NCBI RefSeq assembly: GCF_026212465.1 | Contig: NC_080048.1 | Span: forward strand, 34,496,422 to 34,560,421 | DNA: 64,000 nucleotides | Direction of reading: 5' to 3' | DNA from: Amaranthus tricolor | Lineage: Eukaryota > Streptophyta > Magnoliopsida > Caryophyllales > Amaranthaceae | In this document: positions 12,317 through 23,160 of the stretch, piece after piece | Layout: each line of letters begins with the position of its first letter | Numbering within the stretch: position 1 is the stretch's first letter | Program-made: the position numbers and the translations under genes | The notes under the pieces: generated by a model | The model's database searches: none | Told to the model about the DNA's origin: nothing | The model's input: only the letters and a program-made list of their open reading frames with translations

Positions 12317-12580
12317 ACTACTATAAATATTCACAAAATGTCCAAATGAAGTAAGTTTTTCTCCCATATTCTCTCTAAGTAATTCCATTATCATATTTCA
12401 TATTCAACCCCCCGTTCTGACTTAAGCGTTGGAGGGGTTTTTTCAGGTGCCGGCCCCGGGTTAGTAACCTTTGTTCGTTTTGTAGGTTCCTTCGAAGATC
12501 TTTAACCACATTCGACCATCTTCAATCACATTTAACCTGAAGTAATTGGATTGGGCTACCCTATACTTCGACACGTTGAC
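12317..12580 (+). repeat. Probable Ty3-gypsy-type LTR fragment
   Basis: TATAAATA at 12322-12329 is followed about 90 bases later by a CCCCCCGTTCTGACTTAAGC / GGAGGGGTTTTTTCAGG block. This block is characteristic of LTR R/U5 regions of plant gypsy elements as I know them. No PBS, second LTR or coding region is found near it, so it would be a solo or truncated LTR. Its limits are uncertain. Confidence 0.45.
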
Positions 12581-13277
12581 GTTTCTACTTGGAAAAAAAC
12601 CGTTATAATGGCTAAAAATGACGTCAAATATTTTTTATTTTCATTTTGTTAAGTTATGTGTTTTAGTTTTTAATTATTTAAAAATACGAGGACCAATGAG
12701 ATACTGCCACATAAACTTAACCTCTTAAAGTAGTCAAACCTTAAACTTAACGGTCAATTGACGTTTTCCATTAAGTGGTAGTCATTTGCAGAGAAATATA
12801 TCATATTAGGTAGTTTTTCAAAAAAAAAAAACACATAAAGTAAAATTTTGCGAATAGACCTCTAAATTAGGTTAGTTTCTTATAATTTTTTTTATTTTTT
12901 ATTTAAAAACTATGTATTTATGTGCATGCATAGAATGTAAAGTATTTTTTGTTGTAAACAACACCTTTTTATCCCTTGCAATATTACACAAATTTATGTA
13001 AGCACTTTAGAGTTGAAATATTACAATCTTAAGGAGACAAAGAATATGCAACATGATAATCAACAATACTTATACAAAGATAATCAAATAAAGTTATTTT
13101 TAATTAATTTAACTCAATAAATTATAATAATGCCATAAATATTAAATATTTTAGGCGCAAATTTATATAATTAAATGCTTATTAAATTAATATTATTAAT
13201 GTAATTAAAATTAATTTAATAGCCTTTTTAGTGTCGAATATTTATTAATGTTAATTAAATTATTAAAAATGTAGTAA

Positions 13278-13735
13278 ATGGCTGGTAACCAAGGAAGAGG
13301 AAAAGGTTTTTTTAGGGACTTGTTGAGCGGAAATAATTCTAAGTCGACCTTACTGAGAGGGGGGTTACGGGTTCCGCTTGGCGGGTTAGGCAGAAACTAG
13401 CAGCCAAACATAGTCAGGCCCAACGTTCGAGTATGCTGCACCAAGTGTGTACTTATTTTGAGGACTAGACGAGCCTACAGAGCAATTCGAGGGCTCCAAT
13501 GATGAGGATAGTGACTATGATGGCTCCGTTGGTCAGCCAATTGATTGGACGGTCGTGCGAGGGCATGCCGGTAAGTTTACAATGGTCGCCCCTAGTACGG
13601 CAGACGCTTCCAATCATGCAGAAAACAACCAGGTTGACAATGCGGCTCCATGGGGGAGGAGACGCCCACAGTCCGCTGACACGAACTGACTGATTACATC
13701 ACCCCAGCCCGGGGACCCCACTGACGCCCGCTGAA
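13278..13735 (+). pseudogene. Broken TE-associated ORF, family unknown
   Basis: An ATG at 13278 opens a Gly/Arg-rich start (MAGNQGRGKGFFRDLLSG) that stops at about 13400. Homologous-looking sequence continues in other frames: an acidic Glu-Asp-Ser-Asp stretch and a GQPIDWTVV peptide up to about 13690. At least two frameshifts are needed. It converges on the MULE pseudogene on the opposite strand, so it may be a second ORF of that element, but I cannot identify the family. Confidence 0.4.
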
Positions 13736-13780
13736 CCATCTGTAATTAAAGTAAAATTAGTAACAATCAATTGTAATAAA

Positions 13781-15903
13781 CTAATTTGAATAACAGAAAG
13801 GAAAGAGAGGTACCAGATAAGTTGAAAGTAAAGTTAATTCCAACTGACGATTGCGTTGATCGAGCACTAGATCTACTACTAGATCTCCTGCGTGATGATG
13901 ATCTCGATCCGCGACCCCTAGAGGACGTCTGTTGTATTCAAAAGCGCTTTTGTTTCTCTTGAGGGTTTTGCTTGTCGTTGGTCTTCCCTTTCTTGGTGGC
14001 CTTGCTTGTGGCTTAGGTATATCGGTATCATCAGGATGTAATTCATCTTCAAGTACCTGAGACAAGTGTCGTAAAACTGCGGGATCGGCTTTTTGCACTT
14101 CATCAACCAACGATTGAAAGTACTCTTTATCATCGGCATTTACGTGTCGTACTCCTTCGTTGGTGTGAGCTTTTGCCTCTATGTACGTTAATGTCTTTCA
14201 GAATGGATATATGTCATCCAAATACAACGAACCTTGTGACCTGATCAACAAATAAAAGTAACAAGCACAGGGTAATCCATGGGAAGATATATTTAATATA
14301 TAGAATGACAATAATTAATTAATATAACCTTTTTACATGGGAAGACATCACGAATATCTGCAGATAAACCCTTGTCTTGATCAGTTACAATTACGTTGGG
14401 AGTCTGAGCTCTGCCAAAAATATCTCTCAATCTCTCCAACACCCACGAATATGACATAGACACCTCATCTCGCATCAAACAAAACGCAACCAAGAAGTTG
14501 TGATTGGTTGGCGTCATTCCAATTATTTCAACACGACCACTTTTGTTTGTTTGTTTTATACGTTGTATCTATCAATACAACATAGGGCCACGTACGTATC
14601 ATCTGGATGGATGTAGGATTTGCAATTAATAATGTACTTAATTTCCCTTCACTATCCAAGTTTGTCCAAACCACGTAATTACGCTCTATGGCCATATAAA
14701 GACAGTTTTGAAGCGGAGTCCTACCTTCCATCTCTTCTCTCCTAATTGATTGTTTTACATTATAAATTTGATTCATACTAGCAAAAATACCAGGAAAATT
14801 TTGTCTAATTGAGGTCATGATAAACGTAGGTTGCATGCGGATTGCACTAAGCTCGCGTATGTACTACCGAATATCTACAATCAACCTATTTGCCCTCATC
14901 TCTGTACACTAAGAACGGGTGGTTATGTCTTCTTTTTTCACCAAGACACACCCTCACCGTCCAAGGTCTTTCCCCTGGTTTATGACTACTTTCTACAATC
15001 ATAAATTTACACCCACATGTTCTAATTTTAGAACCAAGTTTGGCAGCATTATCTAGGTTATGCAAATCTCTCCTAATATTACCATAGCGGGTGACATTTT
15101 AAGTACAAACTAACTCCAGAACGTCATTCTTTTTGTTTATATGAAGCACAAATATATTGAAAACCAATTCCTATTGCTATCTCATCGGCCCAAGCATGTA
15201 ATTCATCTACAGAATCAAATTCTCTATCCGTAACAAATCTATCAGAGTAATCTACATTGTCCCCTAAGTTTTCAAAGTCTTGCAAAGGTAAAATAATTTT
15301 TCAAACATTAATAAATAGTACGTAAATTATAATAATCAATATAAATATTACGTTACTTTAAAATATAAAATAAAACATAGATTAAGTAAATAAAATGTTA
15401 AATAAATAAACATTAATAATAAGAATATTAAATATTAAATAAATGTTAATTTAGTTTAACAATTAAAATTTCAAATAAATTAACAATAATAATACAAAAT
15501 ATTAAATAAATAATAATTAGGTAAATATAATATATATAAATTATAAAATAAAATAATTTACTACAACATATATTAAATAATAATAAAATAAAAAATAATT
15601 TAAATAAATAAGAGAAATAAAATTCAAAAAAAAGGGAGGAGTCGTGCGCGACTAGGCAGTGGGTGGGTCATGTGAAACGCGCGACTGGATTGCGGTTGGG
15701 TCGCGTGAAACGTGCGACTGAACCGCGGTCCAGTCGAGCGTTTTACGCGAGCCAATTGTGGTCCAGTCGCACATTTCATGCGACCCACTCACGGCCCGGT
15801 CGCGTGCGACTGGTGTTCTTCCTTTTTTCATTTTTTTTTTGAAAAAATTCGAATTGATTAAATTACTTACTGAATCGTATTCATGCTGATTTTGATTCGC
15901 CAT
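13781..15903 (-). pseudogene. MULE / FAR1-like transposase pseudogene
   Basis: Reads right to left. A short first exon at 15903-15871 (MANQNQHEYDS) ends at a GTAAGT donor. From about 15281 the coding sequence resumes with a FAR1-type N-terminal region (DRFVTDREFDSVDELHAWAD) interrupted by a stop. Next come PWTVR and HNHPF zinc-binding-type motifs (about 14900-14990). The MULE transposase core follows, with VVLIDTTYKTN at about 14540 and VTDQDKGLSADIRDVFP at about 14340. A frameshift at about 14520 splits the core. The part of the transposase after this, and any SWIM finger, is missing. The C-terminal segment resumes at about 14259 (GSLYLDDIYPF) and ends in an Arg/Ser-rich tail (13840-13920) after another frameshift. 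Clearly non-functional. Confidence 0.8.
15641..15815. repeat. CpG-rich inverted minisatellite, about 34-bp units
   Basis: Two units in one orientation (TGAAACGCGCGACTGG, then TGAAACGTGCGACTGA) are followed by two in the opposite orientation (CCAGTCGAGCG..., CCAGTCGCACATTTCATGCG). The patch can fold as a hairpin and is dense in CG dinucleotides, within DNA that is otherwise extremely AT-rich. It lies in the presumed first intron of the MULE pseudogene. Confidence 0.7.
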
Positions 15904-16161
15904 TGTGATTCGATTTGAAATTTTAGCTTGTTTTAGTTTAGAGTGTGTTTTCAGACAATTTTTAAAGATATTAAAGTATTTGAGTTAAAAAATTCACACA
16001 ACAGTAATCTTAAAAATTCATTATATAAAAATTAGTAAAATAGTAGTGATAAAATAAAAATTGTGGCGATGTTTAATAATGGCACCTAACAAAAGCCTAG
16101 TGGCCCGGCATCCAATAAAAAGAATTTTGCCAATTTGTGTTGCCTTCCTACTTCCGAATCA

Positions 16162-16168
16162 TATAAAA
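16162..16168 (+). promoter_or_regulatory. TATA box of the small peptide gene
   Basis: TATAAAA lies 100 bases before the ATG at 16262, which allows a leader of about 70 nt. Confidence 0.5.
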
Positions 16169-16261
16169 CCAACTACAATACCTTATTTCACCCAATTCTT
16201 TCTCCAATATTCAGTACGTAATTCTTACTCTTCAGTTTTCTGGATTCCCCTCTGCGCCAAT

Positions 16262-16387
16262 ATGAGTTTCGAGCAGCAAGTCAAGGAAAGAGCACAAGAG
16301 TTGAAGAATTTCTTCAAGAAAGGTGCCAATATTGTTGGTTCATACAGTATGAAAGGATGGGATAAGGTTAAAAATTTTTGCAAGTGA
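16262..16387 (+). CDS. Small basic peptide gene (41 aa), function unknown
   Basis: The frame encodes a 41-residue peptide starting MSFEQQVKERAQELKNFF and ending in a Lys-rich WDKVKNFCK. Its charge pattern suggests one amphipathic basic helix with no signal peptide. Support for a real gene is positional: a TATA box 100 bases upstream, a pyrimidine-rich leader, and the first ATG after the leader opening a frame that ends cleanly. I start at this ATG and not at an upstream one in the same frame (16061), because the upstream part would cross the TATA box and has no protein character. I believe similar small plant peptides exist but cannot name the family. A GT after residue 36 could be a splice donor, giving a longer product. 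Function is unknown. Confidence 0.5.
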   Translation: MSFEQQVKERAQELKNFFKKGANIVGSYSMKGWDKVKNFCK

Positions 16388-17060
16388 TTTTCTCTTCTTT
16401 TTTTTGGAGTTGTAATTTTAAAATTTTGATTTCATGATTTCTTCTGTTAATGTTTAATTAGGTAGATGTGTTCTTCATGATGATTTGTTTTAAACCTTTT
16501 GTTAGATTATGTTTTGATGTATTTCTTTGTTAGTGTTTAGTATTAGATGTTACTGATTGATTTTGTTATTGGATCTATAGGTTTCTTTTGTGTAATTGAT
16601 TGATTATTGCTACTTGTATCCCTTTTCTTTTTTAATGGAAAATTCAGTTTGCGTAATAATTGATTGATTATTGCTACTTGTAATTGATGTTATGAGAGTC
16701 GATCGAATTACCTGCAACAAGACTCAATTCTTTGGTGTAGATAAAATTGAATCTGCATATGATATTCTCTGCCGCAATAGCGATTGTTACGGGGTGGGTT
16801 TCGCCATTTCGGGTTTGGATGGTTAACTTTGAAACTGGTTGGAGCCTTTGAGCAGGAGGGATCTGATTTCTGAGAAGCTTTGATATGCCTGATTGGGATG
16901 AGTATCTCCGTATCTACTTTAATAAGCATAGCATGGGAAGAAGACGGATAACCTTTAACCTAAACATTAGATATTATTCAAGGATGGTGAGCCCATGCTA
17001 ATACCATCAACTAGACTTATTCAATGGGCTAGACAAGAATTGGGATGGGCTCAAGGATGA
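16388..17060. other. 3' flank of small gene and unassigned DNA
   Basis: The first 200 bases are T-rich and fit a 3' UTR. A minus frame at 16708-16929 shows no recognisable protein feature. The copia LTR starts at 17061. Confidence 0.45.
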
Positions 17061-17639
17061 TGTTTGTTACAAACTAGTAAGTTACCATTGTTGAAGATGA
17101 TGAACATTAGCAAACGTCGACTCGGCGTTGGTGTGGCCAAGGATGAAGACGACTCGGCTTTGAATGAAGCAAATGATAGATTCTTCCACAAACTTTAGCC
17201 AAGTCGGCTTTCGTAGAAGAGGTCGCGTTTTGTCCTATGTATAACGCTGACTCGGCGTTTTGGTGAAGAATGAGGCAGCCGACTCGGCTGCGGTTTCTTT
17301 TTACGAGAGCATTTCTTTCATGCTATTTTGGGCCGGTTACTTTGTTTTTATTATGTAATAACTTCCTTTTATTGGGCATTAGCATATAAACTCCCATTTT
17401 TAGGGTAAGGGCAAATTGAGAGAGAGATTACAAGAGAGCCATTACTATTTGTGAGTATGATTCATCTTGTAAATTCTTTGCGATCATAGTGAAATTATTT
17501 GATCTCGATGCGGGTGGACCTAGCTATCATATTGATAGTGAAACATATTAAATCTCGTGTGTCATTTACTTATTATTTTGTTTGAATTTCTTTATTGTTG
17601 CATTGTTGTTCATCGATCTTGCTTTCGCTGTCGCACAAT
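17061..17639 (+). repeat. 5' LTR of the copia element
   Basis: Begins TGTTTGTTAC and ends near TCGCACAATA. TATAAA at 17385-17390 is a plausible promoter. Upstream of it (17116-17290) are five copies of a GACTCGGC-type motif. The last is the palindrome CAGCCGACTCGGCTG, with 7-base arms around a central C. Confidence 0.8.
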
Positions 17640-17691
17640 AATAGGCATCAGCTCAGGTTTTAGTCCTTGGAGAATTTTTTTGATTGCAACA

Positions 17692-20600
17692 ATGGCTTGA
17701 GATTCTACGATAAGAATCGAGAAATTTATCGAGAAAAATAGCTTCTGGCTATGGCAAATAAAGATGAACGCTCTGTTGAAACAACCAATCTGGCGTCCAT
17801 TGGCTCCAAAGAATATTACTGCGGGGTCGGAAGACGGACTAACTGACGGGCAATTAGCAGTAATGGAGGAAAAAGCTCATTCTACCATTTTGCTAAGTCT
17901 GGATGATCATATCATCACGGAGGTCGCTGATTAGGCTACGGCGGCGAAATTATGACTAAGTCGCTGACCACCAAATTATTGCTGAAGCAGCGATTCTTTA
18001 GCCTCCGAATGCAGTCAGGTACTCCCTTATGGAAACATCTTGAAAAACTTAATTCTATTTTACTGGATTTGCGTAACTTAGATGTTAAGATAGTTGCTAA
18101 GGATGCCGCGTTGATTTTACTTGTATCTCTGCCATCTAGCTATGAGAATGTTGTTGAGTCTTTTGTTGTTGGTAAGGACTCACTGACCTTAGAAGAAGTG
18201 AAGGCAGCATTTCATACTAGGGAACTTCGTCAGAAAGCTATAGGTGATAACGGGGAGAGTGGCAGTGGGTTGTTTGTTAAGTCCGGAAAATCTAAAAAGA
18301 AGAAGGGGGTTAACAAGAGGAACAATACTAGGTCGAGTGCTGGAAACAACAATGAGGGATCTAGTATGACTGAGGGGAAGACCTGTTATTACTGTAAGGA
18401 AGGGCTACTTTAGGGCTAATTGTCCAGTGAGGAAGGGCAAGTCTCAAGCTGCTATAATCGAAGAAAAACCGAAGGAGAACTATATTCGGAGGAAGACTTG
18501 ACATTAGTGAGTTCTGCTAAGTCTGGGGATCTTTCTGATGATTGGGTTCTGGATTCGGGTGTTCATTCCATATGAGTCCGCGTCGAGACTGGTTTGATAC
18601 ATATGAGTCTTGCAATGGGGGTACGGTTATTGAAGGTAACAATGCGCCTTATATGATTATGGGTATTGGGTCCATGAGATTGAGGACTGCTGATGGGCGA
18701 AAGTTGACATTAACTAGGGTGCGGCATGTCCCTGCTTTATGGAAGAATCTGATTTTATTGGATACCTTGGATGATTTGGGGTACAATGGAGTGTTTTCGG
18801 ATGGGAAGCTGTCCATTTATAGAGGTTCAGAGTTGGTACTCAAGGGTATCAAGAGGAACACCTTCTATGTCTTTGAGGGTGTCAAATTATCTAGTTTTGT
18901 GGTTTGCGCATCGGTGTCTCACCAGGAGATGACCAAAATTTGGCACATGAGGCTTGGTCATATGGGGGAGAAGGGGATGGAGCTATTGTCTAAGAGGGGT
19001 CTACTATCTGGGATCAAGGTTGCCAAGCTTGAATTTTGTGAGCATTGTGCGTTTGGGAAGAAACACAGGTCAAACTTCAGCAAGGGTGCTCACATTACTG
19101 ATAATGAGCTCGATTATATCCATTCAAATTGCTGGGGTCCATCCAGGGTTGAAGGTATAGGAGGTTTTCGATATATTGTGTCATTTGTAGACGACAAGTC
19201 CCGAAACACATAGCTTAGGTTGCTTAAGTCAAAGGATGAGACCTTCAAAGCTTTTAAGCAATGGAAAGCTTTGGTGGAGAATCGACAGGGTAGGAAGATC
19301 AAGAAGCTACGAACAAACAATGGGTTAGTGTTTTGCAAAGAGGAGTTTAATCAGTTTTGCGCAGATGAGGGTATTGGTCGGCATCATACCGTTAGCATGA
19401 CACCACAGCAGAACGATGTTGCAGAGCGGGTTAATCAGACACTGCTTGAGAGAGTTTGATGCATGCTCTCTAATGCAGGGCTTGGGAGGAAGGTATTGGA
19501 TTGAAGTTGTGATGCCAGCTTGTTATATCATCAATAGGGGTCCTTGTTCGAGAATTGATTTCAAAATCCCGTTTGAGATTTGGAGTGGTAAGTTGCCTAG
19601 TTTCTCTAATTTGAAGATCTTTAGTGGTGTTGCTTATCATCATGTTAGTGAGGGTAAGTTGGATCCACGAGCCAAGATAGGGTGTTTTGTTGGGTACGGT
19701 GATGGTGTCAAGGGGTTTAGGATCTATTCACCTTCAGAGAGTCAAGTCATTCTGAGTAGGGATGTTACTTTCGATGAGAGCACCATGTATTCAAAGAAGA
19801 GCTTAGAGTCTTCTGATTTGGGAAAACAAGAGAAGAACTTGCTACAGACAGATGGGGTACTTGAGGTACATCAGTCATCCATTGCTGATCTATCTTCAGT
19901 TCAATTTATTGATGATGATGCTGAGGTTCCAGTGCCGGGTACTCCTGAACCTGAGGTTGTTTCATCTTCTCCATACTCATGGGAGGAGATGGAGCAGTCT
20001 AATCAAGGGTAATCTAGTCAATCTGACACCATTCTTAAGTGACCTAAACGAGTTATCAAGAAGCCTGTTTAGGTTGATTGAGGAGACGGAAGGAAGGAAT
20101 TGCTTTGTTGAGAATTTGATAGGTTATGCATTAAGTGTAGCTGATGATGTAGAGTCATATGAACCTGCCACGTATAAACAAGTAATTAGTTGTAATGAGT
20201 CAGCGCAATGGCTTGCTGCAATGGGTGAAGAGATATAGTCTCTTTACAAGAACAGAGTGTGGGAACTTGTGAAGGTACCGGAGGGGAGGATGCTTGTAGG
20301 GTGCAAGTGGATTTTTAAGAAGAAAGAAGGGTCATATGAATCTGAGAAAGTTCGTTTTAAGACTAAGCTAGTTGTAAAAGGGTTCAGTTAGGTACAAGGG
20401 GTTGATTTTGTAGAGATTTTCTCACCGGTGGTTCGACATACTTCTATTAGTGTACTATTGTCAATTATAGCACATTATGCCCTTGAACTGGAGCAGCTGG
20501 ATGTTAAGACGGCTTTCCTCCATGGTGATTTGGAGAAGGAGATTTTGATGAAGCAGCCCGAGCGATTCGAGATTCTAGGGAAGGAGCACTATGCATACAG

Positions 20601-21629
20601 ATTGCTAAAGTCATTGTATGGACTTAAGCAATCCCATCGCCAGTGGTACAAGAGGTTTTGATTCTTTTATGGTTTCGCATGGATTTGATAGGAACTCTAT
20701 GATTGTTGTGTGTATCATAGTAAGCTGGATGATGGTTTCATGATTTAGTTGTTGTTATATGTTGATGACATGCTTGTTGCCACGAAGAATAAATCTGATG
20801 TTGCTAGACTTAAAAAATTGCTCAGCATGGAATTTGACATTAAAGATTTGGGTCCAGCTAAGAAGATTTTGGGTATGGAGATCTATAGGGATCGGGCTTG
20901 GGGTAAGCTTTGGAGAAATCAAAGCCTATAAGTACACCAACATATGTGAGCTGCAAATTGTCTTTGTCTATTTCAACTCAAACTGAGGAGGAGTTGGTAT
21001 ATATGTCTAGAGTCCCTTATGTCAACCTAGTTGGTTGTTTGATGTATGCTACGGTCTGTACTAGTTCGGATATTGCGCATGTTGTTTGTGTTGTGATTAG
21101 GTTCATGGCTCGACTTGGGAGAGAGCATTGGCAGGGGGTGAAAAGGATTTTTCGCTACTTGAGAGGGATAACTAATATTGCTCTTGTGCATGAGAATAGT
21201 AAGGAGTGTTTGGTAACTGGGTATAGTGATTTTGATTATACAGCTGATGTGGATACCAGGAGGTCGGTGATCAGTTATGTGTTCACTTTGGGTGGTTCTA
21301 TGGTTAGATGGAAGTCTACGTTGCAGTCTTCAGTTACGTTGTCTACTACTAAAGCTGAGTATATGGCTTTAACTTTTGCAGCTAAGGAGTCTATTTGGCT
21401 CAAAGGCCTGGGTATTGCACAAGATTTTGCTACGGTGTATTGTGATAGTCTAAGTGCCATTTGCTTAGCTAAAGATCAAGTGCACCATGATCGGACCAAG
21501 CACATTGATGTCAGGTATTATTTCTTGCGTACTGACAAGAGGGTAAAGGTAAAGAAGATCAGAACCGCTGACAACCAATTGATTTCTTTACTAAGTCTGT
21601 TCAATTTAGTAAGTTTTAACATTGGTTAG
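17692..21629 (+). pseudogene. Copia gag-pol polyprotein, multiply disrupted
   Basis: The third codon after the ATG at 17692 is a stop. The gag N-terminus (IEKFIEKNSFWLWQIKM) and gag body (17952-18395) are out of frame with each other. The CCHC zinc knuckle near 18385-18425 is broken by a frameshift, and its His is Tyr. The protease DSG triad lies at about 18551. The GAG-pre-integrase HHCC region includes WHMRLGH at about 18941. The integrase core has an Asp-to-Asn change in its first block (HSNCWGPSR) and continues at 19220-19459 and 19416-20012. Reverse transcriptase covers 20230-20930, with YVDD at about 20758. RNase H spans 20910-21629, with TTKAEYMAL and a tail KHIDVRYYFLR. There are at least eight stops or frameshifts, so no functional product is expected. 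Confidence 0.9.
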
Positions 21630-21946
21630 ACTTGCTAAATATTGATTACTATGTGATGTAGTAGGCCCTTAAGGGCGGTGTTGGGGAGCACCTATTGTAG
21701 ACATGTTGGCCTTAAGGTGGAGCTTGCCCGGTACTTGTGATGTAGCTGGAGCATTATGACTTGCTATACTTAGTGACGAGTATGTGATGGGTCTTGGTTG
21801 ATGACTTGTCGGGATGGGTCTTGGTTGAAGACTTATGGGGATGTACGACTTATGCATGAGCTTTGCATCGGGTTTTGGCTTGAGATATGTTCACTATGTG
21901 TTGATGAGATCATTTGCTGAATACGAGTTTTCGTCAAGGTGGAGAT

Positions 21947-22581
21947 TGTTGTTAATGGTGACTCAAACTAGTAAGTTACCATTGTTGACGATGATGAACA
22001 GTAGCAAATGTCGACTCGGCGTCGGTGTGGCCAAGGTTGAAGATGAGTCGGCTTTAAATGAAGCAAATGATAGATTTTTCCAGAGACTTTAGCGGAGTCG
22101 GCTTTCGTGGAAAAGGCAGGATCGCTGACTCGGCGGTGGAGTCTGCCAAAACTCATGTTTTGTCTAGTGTATAACGCCGACTCGGCATTTTGGTGAAGAA
22201 TAGGGCAGCCGACTCGGCTGCGTTTCTTTTCATGGGAGCAGTTTCTTTCATGCTATTTCGGGCCGGTTACTTTGTGTTTATTAAGTAATAACTTCCTTTT
22301 ATTCGGCATTAGTATATAAACTCCCATTTTAGGGTTAGGGCATTATTATTCACAAATTGAGAGAGAGATCACAAGAGAGCCATTATTAATTGTGAGTGTG
22401 ATTCATCTTGTAAATTCTTTGCGATCATAGTGAAATCATTTGATCTCGGTGCTGGTGGACGTAGCTATCATATTGATAATGAACCACGTTAAATCTCTTG
22501 TGTCATTTTCTTATTGTTTTGTTTGAATTTCTTTATTGTTTCATTATTGTTCATCGATCTTGCTTTTGCTATCGCACAACA
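21947..22581 (+). repeat. 3' LTR of the copia element
   Basis: Starts TGTTGTTAATGG after the polypurine tract and ends TCGCACAACA. TATATAAA is at 22313-22320. It carries six GACTCGGC/GAGTCGGC-type motifs (for example 22011-22020, 22124-22134, 22175-22186, 22206-22220). An inserted segment at about 22112-22155 is absent from the 5' LTR. Confidence 0.8.
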
Positions 22582-22919
22582 TTGTTTTTTTAAATTCACA
22601 TTCCTTTCCCCCAAATCCCTCCTGCCAAACACTCCTTAATTGTTTGTCAAGGTTATCAAACCATGAGAGTGGTGGGGTATCATGGGAGAAGTCAGACCAC
22701 ATCATGATTGATTCTATTTCTTCTCGCAATTTTGAGGATGGAGTTGTGCCAGGAATCCTTGGGTCAAGTATTCTTTTGTTAACCATCAAGTATTCTGTTG
22801 TTGACAAGTTAAAATGTAACCCGACCCTTGACATGTTGGATCGACCCGCCCCGTTAAACACCTCTAGCCAAGATACTTGGGTTAACAGCAAAATCTTTAG
22901 TACAATTATTGGTCACATA
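22582..22919. other. Unassigned DNA between copia and gypsy relic
   Basis: Open frames exist on both strands (for example minus 22544-22891), but they overlap the LTR and show no recognisable domain. Nothing firm can be said. Confidence 0.35.
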
Positions 22920-23160
22920 AATTGATGGTGCTCTGCAACAAATTTCATGGGTGCTGCAGGGTGTTACCTATAAATCTAAAGTGTTGAGTATTATCATTGG
23001 AGGTTGTGACATGGTATTTGGAATTCGGTGGCTCAAAGGTCTTGGTGTGGTCAAATGGGATTTAAAAACTTGATAATGAAATTTGATTATGATGATCACC
23101 ATCAGGTCTTGAAAGGGATTCTTATACAGAGAATTCAATGGCTCAACTTCTCTTTTTGTT
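22920..23160 (+). pseudogene. Ty3-gypsy pol relic (after protease)
   Basis: Fragments in shifting frames spell the conserved plant gypsy stretch after the aspartic protease: CNKFHG..., a GGCDMVLG-like block (here EVVTWYLEFGGSKVLV in one frame), VKWDFKNL-like, and HHQVLKGI. Several frameshifts and stops are present. Only about 80 codons survive. It is too short to assign a lineage. Confidence 0.6.

Larger units (their letters stand above)
17061..22581 (+). mobile_element. Ty1-copia retrotransposon, complete but decayed (5.5 kb)
   Basis: Two related LTRs (17061-17639 and 21947-22581) enclose a degenerate PBS (17640-17660, related to the initiator-Met TGGTATCAGAGC), a broken gag-pol in copia order, and a purine-rich tract (AAGGTGGAGAT) just before the 3' LTR. 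The domain order gag, protease, integrase, reverse transcriptase, RNase H defines copia. Sequence style suggests the Tork/TNT1-94-like group, which is inference. No convincing target-site duplication is seen (GATGA at the left, TTGTT at the right). The LTRs differ by substitutions and an indel of roughly 40-60 bases, so the insertion is not recent. Confidence 0.9.

Noticed and set aside
17056..22586. Target-site duplication for the copia element
   Set aside because: Five bases at each side (GATGA and TTGTT) do not match, so none is claimed.
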